From the NCBI GenBank assembly GCA_038093515.1, contig JBBPSI010000008.1:124001-188000 (forward strand): a stretch of DNA of 64,000 nt. Direction: 5' to 3'. The notes below the pieces were generated by a model. It ran no database searches. It had not been told where the DNA came from and was given only the letters and a program-made list of their open reading frames with translations. Shown one piece after another: positions 61,308 through 64,000 of this stretch. The stretch comes from Butyriboletus loyo (Eukaryota > Basidiomycota > Agaricomycetes > Boletales > Boletaceae). Position numbers and translations under genes: made by a program. Each line of letters opens with the position of its first letter. The stretch's first letter is position 1.

Positions 61308-61606
61308 GTTCAATCCTTGTCGTCGACTGTGCGATGATGAGGTAGAGGACAAACAGTACTTGTACGGACCGCGGGGCCACCATCGAAGGCGATGCCCACT
61401 CAGGCTGTGATAATCCCTTTCGAGTTCGGCATTGCCAAGATACTAGTACGCCAAATGTAGCTAGTCTGGTCACCAGACTAAAATGTAGCGCTTCAAGTTG
61501 AGAATGCACTGATTCATAGTATCGAGGCAGTATCAGTGTGGGCATGATTATCCACAAGTATCTACCATCAAGCTGATATCCATCGCCCCACCGGTCCTCT
61601 TCAGCT

Positions 61607-63563
61607 TTAGCCAGCATGTTCCATAACACTCGTAACCAGCCTCCCGTCTTGGATCACCGACTTTAGCGTTTCGGGCACAGCCTGTTCCCGGAAAATTCCA
61701 TCTTCCTCTCCTTCAATTGGCAGGCTGACGTTTATGGCACTGCACTTGGCCGTTGTGATCTCAGCTCCCAGACACGCCTTTGAAAGGTAGATCTGGCCGG
61801 AATCGGTTGAATCTACCTGGATAGTCGGAGCCGTCCCTGTGATCTGAATTTGGAATGACGGCGACTTCGTGACTGAAACAGAGGAGATCACGGATTCAAC
61901 GAGAACAGATGTCTTTGTACAATTGACTGGAGTAAGAGTGGTGCTCAGTTCGGAGATTAACTAATAATCACATCACTTACTCAGTGTGACAGCGTTGACC
62001 TTGCCTTTGATGATGACAGTGGTATTCTTACACCCAAACAGGTTAACAGTTTGATTGATTTCAACGTCTGTCACCTCCAGTGCATGCTGGTCCTCTTGGT
62101 ATTCCTGTCCATCACATAAGCAACGAAAATCGACTCTTGGTGCTGCTAACTCACAATCAACCACTTGCTACCTTCTACGGCGAACTTGGAGGGCTTCTTT
62201 CCCATTAACGCAGCAGGTTTTGCGGGTTTTGTTGGCTTCTTTGCTATTGGAAAGATCTCGTGAATCCGAGTTCCGGTTATGAAACACCAAGCGCGAACCT
62301 GCCGGACCAGAACTTGCTGGAACAACGTTGTTTGCGCGTAGAGCCGGATTCTTGTGGGTCATCTCGCTCTTATCGACTTTCCTTAAGCCTCTGGTCACTT
62401 CCTCGCCACGGTTCAGCTCGGCGAACACCGCAGCAACACCTCCTGCTGCTGGTGCCGGTAGTGGTGCGCTAGAAGGTGGCGGAGGCGGGGGCGGGGGCGG
62501 GGGTGGAGAGGGTGGAGGGGCCTCTGCAGACGAAGGAGGTTTATATTCTGAAATATTAACACCCTATTACAGTGATCAGGATCATGACGGGCACGAAATG
62601 ACACATAACTGACGCTGGCATTCCACACCAGGCCAGTTGGGTGGTTCTCTAGAACATATCGCCTTATTTCATCCATAATAGCGATGAAGGCGCGAGTCCA
62701 CTCAGAATGGCGGGCATCCCTGAATCACGAATCAACAGTGTCATCTGGGAGACTTAGTGCGTAATCGTACGCACTTGTCTCTGAATTCTTTGATAATTCT
62801 ATTCGAGTAAAACATGGTCGTTTCCTTGACGTCCGCAATGTGTTGTGCCGGCTTGAGTTCCTACGACGAAGCGCCAGGTGAGAGACACACAGAATAGCGG
62901 CTAAACACTTACCGTAGCGACCCAACCGACGCACAACGCACCCTCGGCAACAACGGTCAGATGGTTGAACCATTCTCTTTCCTTTCTATTGGCTTCCTTG
63001 GCCCGGCTGACGGCTTCAAGTGAGGCCTGCAATGGCTCCAGCAGCCTCCCGAAAGCCTGCTGGTCCGGCTTCTTGCATGTCGCGGCCTTGAGTAATAGGT
63101 CACGCAACGCCTGAATCGTTCGTGCAAACAAATACACCTATCGGAGACATCACATAAGACGTAATGATAGATTATTGCTGCGTGGAAAGCATACTTGATC
63201 GATCAAGACCTGCGGAGCGAAAGCGGTTGTAAGCTCCACCAGCGGCTTCAGCTTGGCTTCGGTCACGATCGCATCAAAGGCTTGGACGCTGGGGGGTATC
63301 ACTGGCTGGACTGTGATTGCTGGTGGTGCGGGCGGAGGGGGAGGAGCAGTCGCTGGCTGAGCATCCGCGGAGCTTGTCACAGTGCTCGTGCTTTGTCTCC
63401 GAGTTGCGCGTCTCGTGTCTTCGAGGTCTTCAAACCTGGAGGCGACCGCTTCCAATCTGCAGCCAGCCGGATGAGTATGTGGTTCGCGAGACAAGGGCCG
63501 GATTGTTTACCGCTTGACTATGGTCGCAAGGGTGTATACGGACAAATGGTTTTGTGTGGACAT
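61607..63563 (-). CDS. SRV2: Cyclase-associated protein (CAP/Srv2)
   Basis: Actin-monomer recycling factor that also binds adenylyl cyclase. Start ATG at 63561-63563 (MSTQNHLSVYTLATIVKR), spliced to LEAVASRFEDLEDTRRATRR, the N-terminal cyclase-binding helix. The helical folded domain contains PSVQAFDAIVTEAKLKPLVE, LLKAATCKKPDQQAFGRLLE and IMDEIRRYVLENHPTGLVWN. A poly-proline tract (about 62476-62520) is the profilin/SH3-binding region. A WH2-like GLRKVDKSEMTHKNPALR precedes the beta-helix CARP domain with VNLFGCKNTTVIIKGKVNAV, KSPSFQIQITGTAPTIQVDS and SDSGQIYLSKA-type strands. The end GRLVTSVMEHAG stops at 61607-61609; about 510 residues. Confidence 0.94.
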
Positions 63564-63781
63564 GGCACGAGCTGGTTGTGATCCGTGGTCGATACGTTTG
63601 CAGTCCGTCGTATTGAGAGTGCTTGACACGTTCACTCGCAGAGATCCTGACTGGCAGCCCACCACCCTACCGACTGCGACCGGACAACGCCGAGGTGACA
63701 ACACTCCCTGCATTGCTTCAACCAACTCTCAACAACACTCGTATACGAACTGAAATCGCCGACCGAAGTCCTGATCGCCGA

Positions 63782-64000
63782 CTAGTCCTCTCCCAGATCC
63801 TCTGACCGTTCAGCTCTTACCTTGACCTTCTTTCTTGCCTTCTTACGCCGCTGACGTTCTCTTTCATTCTGCCTAGCACGCTGTAATTCTCCCTTTGAGA
63901 GACCGGGGTTATACACTTTGTCCAACTAATTGTATGAAAAAGTAGACAGCGGAATTGCATCAGCACTTTCGTGGTACGCTTGTTCGGGGATATATTATGA
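63782..64000 (-). CDS. C-terminal exon of an unidentified gene (cut by window end)
   Basis: A last exon on the minus strand begins after a TAG acceptor near 63926 and reads LDKVYNPGLSKGELQRARQN, then ERERQRRKKARKKVKVRAER and SEDLGED, with stop at 63782-63784. The very basic helix looks like a nuclear or nucleolar tail. If GTAAGA after KKVK is used as a donor, the end would be different. The rest of the gene lies beyond 64000, so I cannot name it. Confidence 0.5.

Overview
The window is nuclear DNA of a filamentous basidiomycete, most likely an Agaricomycete; I cannot name the genus. Evidence: almost every gene is split by many short (about 45-65 bp) introns with fungal CTRAY-like branch sites, genes lie densely on both strands, and the content is fungal: alpha-1,3-glucan synthase, trehalose phosphorylase, a DUF6593 protein, Shr3, Atp12, Gpi18. 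No rRNA, tRNA, CRISPR, transposon or viral sequence was recognised. Coordinates of spliced genes run from start to stop codon and include introns; exon joins were read by eye from splice signals and conserved protein families.

Layout. 1-3201 (+): 3' end of the alpha-1,3-glucan synthase gene. 4183-9894: histone H2B, a sphingoid-base kinase, a class I methyltransferase and the GPI mannosyltransferase Gpi18. 10222-19348: a ferric reductase, the copper chaperone Atx1, a LAT/Mup1-like amino acid permease, a mitochondrial RsfS/iojap protein and the permease chaperone Shr3. 19946-31292: an SRA-YDG protein, LETM1/Mdm38, an ALKBH1 dioxygenase, a Brf/TFIIB-like factor and trehalose phosphorylase. 32251-43512: a small protein with a C-x2-C/H-x2-H tail, Pol5, Msh3 and Atp12. 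43513-45620 is a gene-poor gap. 45621-64000: a BTB/POZ protein, a DUF6593 protein, a giant Ser/Pro/Thr-rich protein, a ubiquitin E2, Bre2 (COMPASS), a PhoD-like phosphatase, cyclase-associated protein (Srv2) and the end of an unidentified gene.

Themes. Many neighbours are divergent pairs with very short shared promoters (RsfS/SHR3 107 bp, MSH3/ATP12 120 bp, LETM1/ALKBH1 136 bp at most, LCB kinase/methyltransferase 197 bp, TFIIB-like/trehalose phosphorylase 253 bp). Functional neighbours include metal handling (ferric reductase beside Atx1), amino acid uptake (permease near its ER chaperone Shr3) and DNA-modification biology (SRA reader near ALKBH1). These may be coincidental in a compact genome.

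The most unusual signal is at splice sites. Two introns (glucan synthase, 1414-1468; SRA gene, 20788-20844) appear to begin with GA in a CAG/GAAAGT context, two others (sphingoid-base kinase and RsfS gene) begin with GC, and there are exons of 3, 13 and 14 nt. No new multi-gene defence or mobile system was found.
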